DNA of 64,000 nt, taken from Nageia nagi. Taxonomy: Eukaryota; Pinophyta. Shown piece by piece: positions 13,101-25,434 of the stretch. Both the position numbers and the translations under genes were made by a program. A model generated the notes under the pieces. That model made no database searches. It saw nothing but the letters and a program-made list of their open reading frames with translations, and was not told where the DNA came from. Within the stretch, counting starts at the first letter, position 1. The number at the start of each line of letters is the position of its first letter. The DNA is taken from the NCBI GenBank assembly GCA_050084985.1, contig JBITNC010000002.1, forward strand, positions 7,068,001 to 7,132,000. Reading direction: 5' to 3'.

Positions 13101-16100
13101 TCAAGTAATTCACTTTTTCACATTCCGTCAGAATGGACACTAAAACCTTCTAAAAAGAAATGTGAAAATCATCTTTACCAATCTCATGCATATTTATATT
13201 CTTACACAAGCCAGCAAGCAAACAATTCAACAAAAAGAATAGTACAGACGACACAACACTCCCCAGTCTATGTAAAATGTGCGGTGATTGAACAAGACCT
13301 CAAATGTGAGAGACATGAGCATGCACCTGGGAGTCTGCAGCACGTGTGGAAGATGATCGAATATTCTGCACTCAAACCCAATCAAAAGGAACGAATGAGA
13401 AGGTAAAATAACAAGATCTGTGATGTACTTGGCTAAAATACTGCAAATGGTTGCAGGAAATTTGGACACATCTGAACAGTAATATTTGGTTGTAGAGAAA
13501 TATAGGCAGAACATCAGGGAATACAATGTGAGGATTTCATTGCAGCAGCGCCAAACCAAAACACCAAAGGCTTGGGACAAGAGAAAATAAGGTGTATAAA
13601 ATTTCAAAACAGTAGGAAATAACATTTCTCTGATCCATACAAAAGAAAATCTCCTAGTACTATTAAAAAGCATGCAGAGTATATCCTATAAAAAATGAAA
13701 GACAAAATACCCCCAGCCATTTCCCAAAAATGATGGTTGAGTAAGGAATTGAAGATGAAATAGATTGACATTTAAAATAAAACCAAACTGTTTGATTTTT
13801 TATTTAAATAAACAAAAATTGAATAATGCTCCACAGACAAAACAAATAAAAATGCATGCATATGCAAAGCCAGAATATCATAGAAAACTAATCCGAAATG
13901 TAGAAGAATGTGTGATAACCATAAAGAGAAAATGAATAGTATCCCCTAAAACAAGTAATATACAAAAAATGGAAAAAGATTTCATAGTTAACTAATTACA
14001 GCTATATCAAGGTACAAATAAAATTTACAACAAAGACATTACGTAATGCAAGTCAATTACCAAATGCAAAAATGTGCTTAACATTGGGTTTGCAAATTAT
14101 CGGACTTATGCTATTAAAACTATAGCTAGACATTCTTCATAGAAAGGCAAAAGGAACTTGTGAGGACCTTTCTTAATTTCCCATCATCCATAAACTTTCT
14201 CCTTGGTGCTTGACTGGAGGCATTGACACCTGACCTTGGAGAGACTTCTCCAGCTGTTGAAGCTGGATTTTGCTGACATTGATTGTTTCTGTTTAGAGGT
14301 GGTGGAGCTGCTGCAACAACCTGTTTATACTGCAGGATATTAGAGAGAGGACAGAAGCATATCTAAAAAGGCTTAGAGATATGAATTTCAAAATAATTCA
14401 TGAAAAATTATTTACATTATATAAAGTATGAAACAAGCAGTGAAAAAAAAAACAATATTTTTCTAACAGTAAAAGAGAATATTTATGTTTAAATTGGTTA
14501 ATATCTACTTATTAGTTACAACTACATTTGTTTTTAGAGAAAATTTAAGCGACAGATAGTCCCAATACATTAATGGAAGAATGCTGGCAAGCCTCATGCC
14601 CAACGGAAAAATGACTATACAAATGAAATGAAACAATATTGATGCTTAAAATAACCAAAATAGGTCAGAGTGGCACAAAGGTACCACATCTTGTAGTTGG
14701 CTGAAAACAACAACAAGAAAGACTGATCCCAATGAGCCACTAGAGAAAATTTCTCATAGTATAACTTCTTCATAACTAAAAAATTCTACATAATATAAAC
14801 AGGAATAGTCAGTATCTCTGAATTATAAAATTTTCTACAAGCAATTAGTTTTACTTCGCTTACTTGAGATGCAACAGGTGAAGGAGTATTGTATGCTGTC
14901 ACATTCACTGGAAATGAAGTGTTATATGTAGGATCCCCTGCTACAGAAACAGAACTATGACCTGCTGGCATTTCTCCAACACCACATGTCACTAATTGCT
15001 TTGCTTGTCTGGGACTTGGCTCACAAGAGTAAAAAGATCTATTAGGAGGCATGTTACGTTCATCATTTCCTGATTGCAAGAATTGAGAACTCAACTCTAA
15101 TTGAAGCTGTTGTTGTTGAAGTCGGAAAACTGCTGAATCACCATAAAGTTCAGCAGTTTCTTCTTCAGCACCTGAACCATAATACATCTTTATTATGTCT
15201 TCAGGTTGTAAATTAAAAAATTATGCTAGTGATATAAAAAATGATACTATTTTTTGATCATGAACACTTAAAACAAAAAGGATTATTTTATGAGATTATA
15301 TAGACTTTTGACACAGTTCCATATCTTCTCAACTAGTAATATTGGACAACAAAAAACAAGCAAGCAAATGGTACGAGGAACAAAAAAATTTGTACTACAA
15401 ATCTCTCCCTGAAGCCCTGGTATCTTAATTTTTGGCAGTTGCATAAACAAAATGAACAGTGATATACAGTACTAAGAATGGTTGGATAAAGCAGTCAGAA
15501 ACTTCTTCAGGGAAACTCCAAGTCAGTTGGAACTCTTATCCCAAAGTAACAAAGGTCCTATCTCCTAGGCCATCAATGGATCAGAACAAAATAGCAAATT
15601 CACCATGATTACGACCCACCCATGTTGGTTGACTTCATTTATTTCCTGCCTCTTGATCCATTAGCAGAGGAGAGTAACAAAGAGTTTGATTTGTATTTTA
15701 GTCTGTCTCCGTGAGGTTCACATGAAGAATCTGATTGTGTTGGAAGTAAGCCTCATTTCATCTCAGACAATCAGGGGTCAGATGAAGAGGGAGAAAACAG
15801 TGCAAAACGAGGCTTCTTCAAGAATACAATAAAATTGGAAACAATTCTTATACAATAATACAATGAGATATGGAAGATAATGGGATTGCATATTAAGTAT
15901 CAACTATATGATGAAATCAAATTGAGACCTTGAAGAGGAATTTTTGGGGCTGGAAAGGAAGAAGTCTATATGAGAAAACTGGAGTTTCAAGCATAGAAAA
16001 TAACCAGAGTGGAAGCATTGAGTGTGGATTACACTCAACAAAGGTATAAGTCGAGCAGTATTTTGCTGTCTATGTAAACTTCCATATAAGTGCTATATCC

Positions 16101-19100
16101 GGCCATGTTGGTCAATATCCATATATTTCCTGTCTTTTGATCAATCAGAAAATCAGAGAAGCAAAGATTTTGAGGAGATTTAGTCAGTTATGTATGGCTC
16201 TGGGAAGCAATTCAAGCAACATGAGATAGTCAATTAGAACAGCAGAACAGAGTAATCAGGTGGATAGTATTCATAAATTAATATGGTGTAAAATGTGTTG
16301 CTACGAAACACATCACTAGTAGCAAGAAAAGTTCCCTCGAACGAAAACTAAACTGAGTATGAAAAGAAAGAAGTGAACAAAAATACGTAATGAAAATTAT
16401 AATCCATAGCAATGTTAAAGGCAATTACCTAAGATGCACAACTCTTCATATGCAGACCACAAAAAAGGGTCTAGTGATACAGCTTGCACAAAATGCTCAA
16501 TTGCAAGTTTTGTCCTATCGGTATATCTGTGAAAAATTTACAAATTAAAACACTTTTAGAATACAAAATAGTAAAATAATCAAGTACAATCAACATATTG
16601 AGACATTGTATTAATAGATATACTTTCATTCTATGGAATGCAAAAGTATTTGTTACAGGATATAACAGTCGCTTAGTGGTCTTCCCATGTCAAAAGCTTA
16701 TGTAAATAATAGCATCCTTATATTATTAGGTAAACATGCTATAAAATTTGCAAATACCTAAATTACAAAATTATTTTCTATATTCTAGATTTAACTAATC
16801 CACTACATCAAGTGCCCAACCATGCAAAGAATGCCTTCATTGCCGTGTTCATTTTGAGGATACCATAATATTAACGATCTTGAGATCAAGTTATAAGTTG
16901 AGAATATCATTTTAGAGGCATTATGCTTGCAAGAAAACAGCTATTAATCCAATACATCGTTATAATTTGGATATTTTGATCAAACAATTTGTGCATATAC
17001 CTTGTGTTTATCAACTATTCATTTGCTACACCTTGCCTAGCTGATCAACATACTGCAATGATAATTATAATTCTCTTATAATGCTCTTTCCAGTATGTAC
17101 TGTCAATTATGAAGATAACCCTAAATAGTTTGTGAAACAGACAAAAATCAAGAAGACTTAACCATTAAAATATCTAAGTTAACTCCTATCACAGAGATCA
17201 AAATTATACAACACCAATTAGAAAGCATAACATCAGAGCAAATCTACACATAAAGGTACCACATATTACTCAAATATATCTTGAAAGCCACATAAAGGTA
17301 CCACATATTACATTGGAATTCAAAAGCTTTGCCGTCACATGCAACCCATTATAACTTGAAACATCTCAATATAGATATCACATGGACCTAAAGAAGAATC
17401 AAAAAGCCTAGGAAAACTAGAAGATGAAATTCGAGCAATAGATAAATGATACAACCTAATCTAAAACAAGATTTGAAAATATAATCACAGAACAGGAATG
17501 AAATGAAACTTTAATTATGACTACCAAATTAGCTAAATGGAATTCAAACAGATATGTACAGGAAAAACATTCAACCAAAAAAACATATTAAGAATAAATT
17601 CAAATGTTTCAAAATTTTCAAATGGAAATGTTATATTTAAGTGCTAACCTGTATATTAGTCCAAGCAGATAATGACCAGCTGCGCCATTGGGAACCTACA
17701 ATATACAAATGAAGGTTTAATGCCTTTTGTCCCTTGCACATTTTTAAAGAAGAGACAAAAACTTTTCAAAGAGATTTAGAGCTAAACTGAATAAAATAGT
17801 ACAAAAGGATTACATATAATAGCAGCTAATAGATTACTTTCTTTGGTACTTGATACCTCTTAGATGTCTACCATAAGAGCAGGGCTCATTATTGTTATGG
17901 TTAGAAATACAGTACCATCAGTAAAACAGCAATAGACAAATCCAGCCAATAGTTGTTGATATAGAAAACTGAATTAATTATGTAAACTTATCACTTATGA
18001 CCTCAGTGCTAGGTTCATTTTGAGGACACAAAGCTCCTTCTGCTTCACGAAGAAGACCCATCTCAAAGCATGCTAGGGCAAATAAATAGCGGGATTGTGG
18101 CAGTTGTGTCCCTTCAGTCAGGAAAAACATGGAAGTTCACATATTAGAATCCTTTAGAAAACAGTACAAGCAGAAATCATAACAGCTATTCAATTCAAAT
18201 CAATCTGAAAAGTTATGCAATTCACCAAGACATACCTTTCAAAACATGGTATGCACGATAAGCTTGATTTTTACGCATGTAACAACTTGCCAATAATTGA
18301 AAATTGCTCTGTTATAAAACAGAATCAAATATCTTTTCAAATTGCAAATCTCGGGCAAAAAAAATATGCCACATGCTTCATCTAAGTTAAAGAGCATGTC
18401 ATCATTGACAGCAACACGACTCAATTAATGAAATCCAAAAATATAATGAGAACCAAAACTGCCATCTACTTGGAAAAAATATGTAGCCTAGCACATTCTT
18501 ATGCTTATAAAGGTCTAAAAGACCGTTTCATATTCTTTCTTATTAAGAAGGACCCACCAAGTTAGATTTTCACATTGCCCTTTGGTATTTTTGAAAGCTT
18601 AAAGTAACATATTAGAAACAACTGATGCATTTTTCTACACAAGAATGGGAGACACATGTAGGAAAGAAGGATTAAAAGTTTGGAAAGAAACAACATATCT
18701 AGGACAACAAGGTACAGGAGGTCATTTTTATGTGACATCATGGGAACATCAAAATATGACACAGCAAATATACAAAAAATCAAAATGTAATAAAACTAGT
18801 TTCTTCCATATATTCAAAAAATATATACATGATAAGAATTGAAAACATGAAATCAGAAAATGTTACATATCATTATCAATCTCTAATATGAATCATGTAA
18901 TCACATCTCAACAAAAAATGATGCCCAATACAAAACATGATGGAGTCCCTTTAAGACAGTCAGCAAGAGGTATGCATTCCCACGTAACTCTGGAAAGAAA
19001 TACAATGAACAAAGAAATGGGGCATCCAAGGAACCATATAAGAAGTGAAATCTGAAGAGCAGATCAATAGGCACAAAATGGAATTATCTACATTGGAGGC

Positions 19101-20756
19101 CATATCCAAGGTCAAAGAAGCAAAATCAGCAGCATCCACCAGATCAAAGGGACACATGCAAGATCCGATCATATCCATCAAGGTGAACCCCAGGCCAAGA
19201 GACCGCACCTAGGTGATTCATGTATATTCTTTACAACCTTTCTTCAACAAAAATTTGACAAATGTAAGTGTTCTATGTGCAGCAAGACCCAATACTAGTA
19301 ATGCAAATTTCAATGCGGGCATGAAAATTTTTCTTGGCAAAACTATTGATGAACAAAAATTATTTGGCTAGAAATCATAGTTTTAAACCTATTTGCTATA
19401 TTCTACAAATAACAAGTAACCCTCGCTCTCCTTGTGATACATGCTTTACCTTTACAATCCTCACATTGAAATATTCCCTTATTCTACTCAATTGGACACT
19501 CGATTAACAGGCCATGTGATCTCAAACTAAGACTCAAAATGTTCCACTTAGTTCCATCCAGCGTTGAAAGCCACATATTACATTAAGCAATCAAAAAATA
19601 TGGTCCACTTAGAGCAAGCATGTTCTCCTATATTTTCATTATTATATCCACATTACAGACATTTTTCGACTCTTCTAGTATCCAAATATTGAATATTCAT
19701 ATGCAAGTCAACCCAAAACAATTAAAAAAAAAATAGAACATAAAATTTGACAGAGACATAACACTTTCAAAACTACTTCACCACTAGTTTTCTTGGCAAT
19801 AGAATTCTGTTTTATCGACAAAAGCGAAAGGAAGAACAAAAAAATTGGAATTTCTATTGAAATACATCCTAGACCATAGCACATCTGTTGCAAGAGTGGT
19901 TTCGTATTTCATCCCCTATAATAGCTCCAGTATTATTCAAGCACAAGTTGCAACGAATAAGTAACCCATACTCTCCATTGCAACAAATTCTTACACCTTC
20001 AACATAAAATGCTTTCCATGCTTTGCTCACGTGCTCGTTTCACCTAAAGCAACTTCAATTCCCTCTGATACTCAAAAGGCTAAGCATTACATACATTCCA
20101 CAAAATAAATCCAAGCAAGCCAAAAGAAAAAGATAAAACTCTAAATTATCTCATCTTAAATAATCTTTACTATCCATTTTCACGCATAATATACATCCAC
20201 ACTCCGAGCGAAAATTAATTTCCTTGATTCACTCACTAAGACGCCTACATACGCTAAATTTCAGTCACAAAGACTTGCATCCAGATAACCTACAAAAAAA
20301 TTATTTTCCACTGACATTTAAAGTAATAAGCTTACTTACATCAAACGTAAAGTAATTTCCCTCTCTTCCTAGGTGAAAAACTCACTCAACCTAAAAGCAA
20401 ATTTACTTGTACTGACACTCGAAATGCTAAGCTTACTTCCGTTAAGTCTTCATACCCGGACAATATTATCAAACAATCCACATAATATATCCAAATGAAA
20501 AAAAAAATGACAACGTTCAAGATTACTGAAGTTCTTTATTGGATTCAAACCCTAAAATTTACTGTATAGCTTCCGTATACCTTACAACAAACAATTTCCA
20601 TTTTTTTATTCAAAAAAAAAAAACCCTAAGAGTAAATTCAAGACTACATACCTCCGAGGGATATTGAGCACAGAGCCTCTCACACATAAAAGTAGCATTT
20701 CGATATAGATACAGACGGAGACTCGAATTGACACACTCCACCATTTTAGATTCCAT
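7136..20756 (-). CDS. CDC27: Anaphase-promoting complex subunit 3 (CDC27/HOBBIT), spliced
   Basis: APC3/CDC27 is a TPR scaffold subunit of the APC/C ubiquitin ligase and binds co-activators through their C-terminal IR tails. Exons, in minus-strand order: 20756-20652, 18308-18236, 18111-18002, 17695-17649, 16526-16429, 15171-14864, 14320-14168, 13026-12789, 11318-11098, 10975-10910, 10543-10424, 8717-8641, 8450-8331, 8233-8150, 8057-7922, 7594-7313, 7186-7136. All junctions are AG/GT and the phases agree, giving 2289 nt (762 residues plus TAA). The start is the ATG opening MESKMVECVN, which matches plant CDC27 N-termini. Residues 1-145 are the N-terminal TPR/dimerisation part (for example LCILG at the end of exon 5). 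Residues 150-425 are a Ser/Gln-rich linker with AYNTPSPVASQ, APRRKFMDDGKLRK and SGRLFSEMGPRRSTRL. Residues 428-750 are the C-terminal TPR superhelix (GMDIYSTVLY, ALGNCYSLQNDHETAL, AHTLCGHEY, RESSVYSLFGKIYKR), ending EKLHVPDDIEDQL. Arabidopsis HBT has 744 residues, so this looks full length. No stop or frameshift was found. Exon limits are hand-derived; a cassette exon is listed separately. Confidence 0.93.
9313..10400. repeat. Tandem duplication inside an APC3 intron
   Basis: A unit of about 345 bp occurs twice in the 1.7-kb intron between exons 10543-10424 and 8717-8641. Copy 1 is 9313-9584 continued at about 9988-10062. Copy 2 is about 10057-10400. Shared blocks include gtacaaatcttcagcaaaat and taatatctgtgagca, and atggactaacctttcttgac occurs at about 10008 and 10345. 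Copy 1 is split by a SINE-like insertion, so the duplication came first. No splice site of the gene is affected. Confidence 0.75.
9585..9987 (+). mobile_element. SINE-like retroposon in APC3 intron
   Basis: A 403-bp insert is flanked by 16-bp direct repeats, aaactactctcaatca (9569-9584) and aaactactgtcaatca (9988-10003), and ends in a run of about 12 A. The paralogous copy of the intron duplication lacks it. The interior has two B-box-like motifs: a weak one near 9641 and gttcaaatccc at 9859-9869. This hints at a dimeric or tRNA-related SINE head. It lies antisense to the gene. Whether it belongs to a named SINE family is unknown. Confidence 0.6.
13327..13365 (-). other. CDC27: Candidate 39-bp cassette exon of APC3
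   Basis: Between the exons ending KLRK (14168) and beginning VSGRLF (13026), the minus strand holds a 39-nt block. A pyrimidine-rich tract ending GAGTGCAG precedes it and GTGCATGC follows it. Both flanking introns are phase 0 and the block is exactly 13 codons (NIRSSSTRAADSQ), so including or skipping it keeps the frame. Angiosperm CDC27 as I know it runs directly from KLRK to SGRLFS. The block would therefore be an optional or lineage-specific exon, giving a 775-residue isoform. Confidence 0.4.
15190..16428. other. APC3 intron with weak internal duplication
   Basis: Non-coding intron sequence. About 15610-15690 and 16100-16180 share a diverged block (catgttggt, atttcctg, cttttgatc, agagaagcaaagattt), suggesting an old internal duplication or two relics of one repeat. 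Nothing else was recognised. Confidence 0.35.
18309..20651 (-). other. First intron of APC3, 2.3 kb
   Basis: The longest intron of the gene separates the 35-codon first exon from exon 2. Its donor is GAG/GTATGT and its acceptor is TTTTATAACAG/AGC. No protein, RNA gene or repeat boundary was recognised inside. The short open frames here do not resemble any family. Confidence 0.6.
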
Positions 20757-21010
20757 CTTTCATCAATTTCAAAACCAACGGCCAGACAATGTCGAATTGC
20801 AGATAGTATAAATAAAATTTGCGAAAGAACAAAGACAAACGTCGCAGATCTGCTTCACTTCAGGAAGAAAATCCGATGGATAACCCTTTGCTCCGATTTC
20901 ATTTCCGGGCTATTATGCTGGTCGGAAATGGTTTCGAATTTTCTCGGTAACCTATGAATTTAATTTTCACCGGTAGTTCTTTTCAAATAGCCGTGTCCGT
21001 TGCAATGGAA
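20757..21010 (-). promoter_or_regulatory. 5' UTR and proximal promoter region of APC3
   Basis: The sequence just upstream (minus-strand sense) of the APC3 start codon is less AT-rich than the flanks up to about 21010, after which composition drops to very AT-rich intergenic DNA. This suits a 5' UTR plus core promoter. No TATA box or E2F site could be assigned with confidence. Confidence 0.35.
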
Positions 21011-22211
21011 AATTTAAATTGATGAAGGTTTTATTTTAAATTAAAATTGGTCTTCAAACAAAAAATTTAAAATAAAATTTATATTTCTATGTAAATATAA
21101 ATGTATTTTCTTATAGATCACCATCAATTATAATATTGTTTATGATTAAGTAATTTTTAGTAAAGTTGAAAATTTCATTTTTTAAGTGAAAGAGATCATT
21201 CCTTGGGCCAAAAAGGTTTGTTCATGACAAATTAAAGAAATGAGCTCTCTTTACATAATATGTAATCAATAAAAATAAAAAATGTGAAAAAGGTTGTTTA
21301 GCTTTGCAAGATAAAATATAAAGAGATAAATCATAGAATTAATAGGTACTTTTCATTATATAGATTAAGGTAAAATATCATCATTGATCAAAGTATAATA
21401 AAATAAAGAGTTTTTCATAGAGTCATTTATGATTTAATATGATAAATTATAGGTATATTACCTACATTGATTTTTTTTGTGATTATGGGTTCAAAATAGT
21501 TAGATTCTCTAGGTGAATATTTTTTATGGTTTATAAGAAATAGTTATTTCATTATTAAGATCTCGTTAATAGCAAATAAAAATAAGTCTTTTTTTTTAAT
21601 TAGAAAAGAGGAATCATGGCCTTGGAGGGTTATTTATTTAACCTTAAAGAGTGGGTATCAACCCTTGAATTAAACCTACTAGTATGTTGATGTGGGTATG
21701 ATTGTATGTACTCCCAGTGGAGTTTTTTAATGAGTTCATCCTAAAACTTGTAGGTGAATTCCTAGAGAGATATTTAGGGATAAAATGGAAGGAAACTCAA
21801 TACTTTGGGTTTGTCTTTATTTGTAAATGAATCTCAGTTGGCTACTACTTCTAAAGGTTGAGTTAAAAGTGATATGGATACAATAGTTCAATTTTGAAGT
21901 GTTATCATTTAAATGTGAGGTCTACAATAGCATATGTACATTTAACTCAATTTCACCCTCTTTTAGTAACAAATAAAGAGGCCCTAATGGCCACACCTGC
22001 TACTAACAAGGAAGATAAGGTTGTAGTAAATATGAGAATAACCAACATAACACATGGTATAGAGGTAAAGGGAATGGATTTGAACAACCAAAGAGAAGAA
22101 AAATTATAAAAAGAAAGATTAAATAAACTCAACCCAAAAAATTCTCAAATATATACGAGATCTTGAACACATTAATTAAGTAGGAAATAGAACAAAAAAC
22201 ATATGGGAACG
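21011..22211. other. AT-rich intergenic DNA, nothing recognised
   Basis: No gene, RNA or repeat end could be supported. The plus-strand open frame at 21894-22109 has no recognisable domain. The stretch ends at the target-site duplication of gypsy element A. Confidence 0.4.
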
Positions 22212-22216
22212 ATTAT

Positions 22217-22886
22217 TGATCTATAATCACCAGATGCTTATAGCATACTAGGATCCTCGTTTACAGATTCAAATGAAAATACATTCACCATTATGAGATC
22301 ATACAAATTGTATATAAATTTGAAAATTGCATAATGTAAATCACAAACTAGCAATCTCAAACGCATAACAAGATCAACATAATGATTTACCTTGGTTCAC
22401 CCAATGTGGGCTAATCCAACATGGAATTGGAGCCTTATCTTCTCATTGTCTATGGATATTACAATATTACATGCATAGAGAAATACCATCAACATAATGG
22501 CAATACAATCTCCTCCAATTATTGCAACCTCCTACAACAAAAAGAAAACAATCTCATAACTACAAAATTTTGGAATGACTCTTGGTCTTCCTTCAAATCT
22601 TATAATCCCAAAATCCTAACTCTCTAGAACACTCTGAAACATCGACCAAGGAACTTGAACTGCTTAGTCTCCTAAAATGCCACTATCTCTTCAAATACCC
22701 TTGTTGACTCATCAAGGTGCATGTCTTCAGTATCCTAAAATCAATAATTTGCATGTCGTTGGCGATCTAAAATTGAATGCTAAAAAACTCCATATTTCAA
22801 TCTTTGGTCTATCTCCAAGCACATATACCTCTGGATTGAGTATTGCTTTTGAAAAGACAACCTGATACATGATCCAATTTGGATCA
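22217..22886 (-). repeat. Element A 3' LTR
   Basis: Direct repeat of 28066-28767. Shared blocks include agatgcttatagcatact, aaatacattcaccattatga and tccaacatggaattgg. It is 670 bp against 702 bp for the partner, the difference coming from a few indels. Confidence 0.9.
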
Positions 22887-23092
22887 CAGCTCCCTAATGG
22901 AGAAGTATTTGGTCCTATAAATCCATAGATGAGGATACAAATCCCCAACTCTAGACCTATCCATCCACTTGGCTTTATTAAGTTTTTATCCTTTCAATCC
23001 AACCAACCACAGCTCTATCTCACCTCTTCTTGTAGCACGAACCTTCTTTTGTAATATGGAATCCTCCTTGAGTTCATTCATAGTATTAGGAG

Positions 23093-24690
23093 CTAAGTCA
23101 TAAATAGGTGCAAAATCTGATCTGAACTTGCTTCATCTTCAATCAACATAGATGGCTCATACAATTTCAAATGCTCAACATTCACAACTGAATAGATGTT
23201 CATATATTCTGGTAGATTCAATCTAAAAGCATTCTCACTTACTTGCTCCATAATCTCAAATGGTCCAAACCTTATAGATTTCAACTTCTTGGCTAGTCCT
23301 TGCAACCTCTCCTTGCTAAAATGCAACCAAACATGGTCTCCCATATGAAACTTATGGTCAACTCTATGTTTATCATGTCTCATCTTGTACTTAGCTTAGC
23401 TTGTCTCAAGTTACTCTTGGACTTTGAAATGAATTTGCGTATCTTTTTAAAAAAAAAATTAGCTTGCTTTTCCTCTTTCTCAAGTCAATCTTCTTCATCC
23501 TTTTGCTGCCCAAACACATAATCAAAAGATGGAGGTAATAAATAACCAAAATAAGTCTCAAAAGGATTCTTATTAATGGAAGAATGAATTGCCCTATTGT
23601 ATGCATGTTTGATATATTCAAGATGTTCATCCCAATACTTAGGATGCTTACCACAATAACCCCTTAAGAGTTGAACTACTATCCTATTTGAGAGAATTGA
23701 ACTATAACATGAATAACTATACACTCCCAAGATCACATGAAATCTCACAATACACATCTAACAAACTCTCAAAGTAATCTCACAAAAATAACATGAGATG
23801 TAAGTGGTTTCTCCAACTAAGAGTACATCCACTAACTAGATTTTTACTTCTATCACAAATACAACTCTCTTATAATCCTCCTAATCTCAACTCCTAAACA
23901 TTATCCTTTAGCACTACTTCACAAATTAGTGTGTGATCACAAAGAGGGAACCTTTTATTTATGGGCTAAAATCCCTCTTTGGATCACCCTTTTATCCAAT
24001 GTACAAAAGCATGACATGCACATCCTTTTACCCAAGAGGCATGCTCATGACATGGAGTGTAGAACAAGTAACATTATCATGTTCACTTAAATACTTAAGG
24101 TATCAAATGATACGCTTAAGTATTAGTGAAATTACATACAAGATTATTACATATCCTTTACAATAATGCATTATAAATTCAAACACTATTCACCACCTTG
24201 ATTTTTCCATCTATTTGAGGATGAAAGGTAATACTCTTCTTCAATATTATGTCCATATTTTCCCACAAAAATGTCCAAATTTTGCCCAAAAATCTATTAT
24301 CTTTATTTGAAATAATAGAATTAGGCAATCAAAAATGAACCCAAACATGAGAAAAGAATAAATTTGCAACATCTTATCATGTTATAGTCTTTTTACATGG
24401 AGTTAAAACACACATCTTATTAAATATGTCCATAACAATAAATAAATAATCATAACCCTTCTTAGTCATAGGTAATCCTCCCACGATATCCATTGAGATA
24501 CAATCCCATAGACGTGAAGGTACTAGAAGTGGCTAATACAAACCCAATTTCATGTTACTTAGCTTGCTAGTGCAACACAAAGAATAAACCCTTGTGTACA
24601 TGGCAACTTGATCTTGCATATTTGGCCAATATACATACCTTTGCAAATTCTACAACGTCTTTCCAACCCCAAAATGTCTTACAATCTTTG
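23093..24690 (-). pseudogene. Element A integrase, broken
   Basis: On the minus strand, 24690-24186 holds the N-terminal part with the catalytic-core segment ISMDIVGGLPMTKKGYDYL and, near 24200, HPQIDGKIKVVN. A solo LTR (23689-24185) interrupts it. Below 23689 the core resumes with VVQLLRGYCGKHPKYWDEHL and AYNRAIHSS. The C-terminal region (23383-23093) shows MRHDKHRVDHKF, RFGPFEIMEQVSENAFRLNLP and IYSVVNVEHLKLYEPS, typical of the gypsy GPY/F-type end. It also contains several stops and frameshifts, so it is inactive. Confidence 0.8.
23689..24185. mobile_element. Solo copia-type LTR inside element A integrase
   Basis: A 497-bp block starts TG and ends CA, flanked by perfect 5-bp TSDs ctatt at 23684-23688 and 24186-24190. 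Inner motifs (aagagtacatccactaacta, ttttatttatgggctaaaat, attataaattcaaaca at the end) resemble the LTRs of copia elements B and C in this window. With the block and one TSD ignored, the integrase frame of element A continues without a break. This shows an insertion followed by loss of the internal region through LTR-LTR recombination. Confidence 0.85.
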
Positions 24691-24768
24691 AAGTATGTGC
24701 TTCTCTAATCAATCCAATTCTTTCACCTACAAGTACACATAATGCATTAAAATGATAAGAAGTCCATT

Positions 24769-25374
24769 TTACAAATGAAATTCATCCAAACCCTCATACT
24801 TAGACCTAGATGAAGACAATTGATTGTACACCTCTTTTAAGTCTATATCCCACATATATGCCTTTGAAAATGACTTAGATAAATGAAGAAATTTTAGCAC
24901 TAAGAGGGAACTCATTGGACTTTGTTTGCATGTCACTAATAAACCATAATCAGTACTATATGCCACTAATGGTGTGGAATTTCTAGTTACAGATAGCCTA
25001 GAAAGCATGTGAGCAACCTTATTATGTGTTCCTTTTTTATACTTGATCACTATATGAAATTATTACAAGAAACTCATCCATCTATAGTATCTAGTTTATC
25101 ATAATTTTGATTGAGTTTGTAAATACTTTAATGGTTGATGATCAGTATGAATGATTATTTCTTTTCCCATTAAGTAATGTTTTCACTTTTTAACAACTTG
25201 AACCAATGCATACATTTCCTTATCATAAGTAGGATAATTCAAAATAGCCCCACTAAACTTTTCAGAATGATAGCGAATTGGTTTAACTTTTCGTAACAAA
25301 ATGATTCCCATGGTATAGTCACTTGCATCAGTCTCCACTTCAAATGGCTTCTGTAAATTAGGAAGTGCTAGCAC
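24769..25374 (-). pseudogene. Element A RNase H domain, broken
   Basis: The minus strand from 25374 reads [17 protein letters not shown], with the first catalytic Asp of the RNase H fold, then [13 protein letters not shown]. After a frameshift it continues with IHTDHQPLKYLQTQ-like sequence and IKYKKGTHNKVAHMLSRLS, the usual end of the domain (normally N.VADALSR). Stops between the segments make it non-functional. Confidence 0.75.
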
Positions 25375-25434
25375 AGGTGCACTAATAATCTTTTGTTTTA
25401 AAGTACCAAAAGATGTTTGTTGTTATTTTCCCCA

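Noticed and set aside
13227-13673. 148-codon minus-strand open frame in an APC3 intron
   Set aside because: Lies in intron DNA, is hydrophobic and aromatic as expected of AT-rich translation, and overlaps the candidate cassette exon in another frame.
18960-19208. 82-codon minus-strand open frame in intron 1 of APC3
   Set aside because: No recognisable motif and no splice sites in phase with neighbouring exons.
20807-20814. tataaata as a TATA box for APC3
   Set aside because: It is oriented for plus-strand transcription and lies only about 51 bp from the APC3 start codon. No support for a divergent gene.
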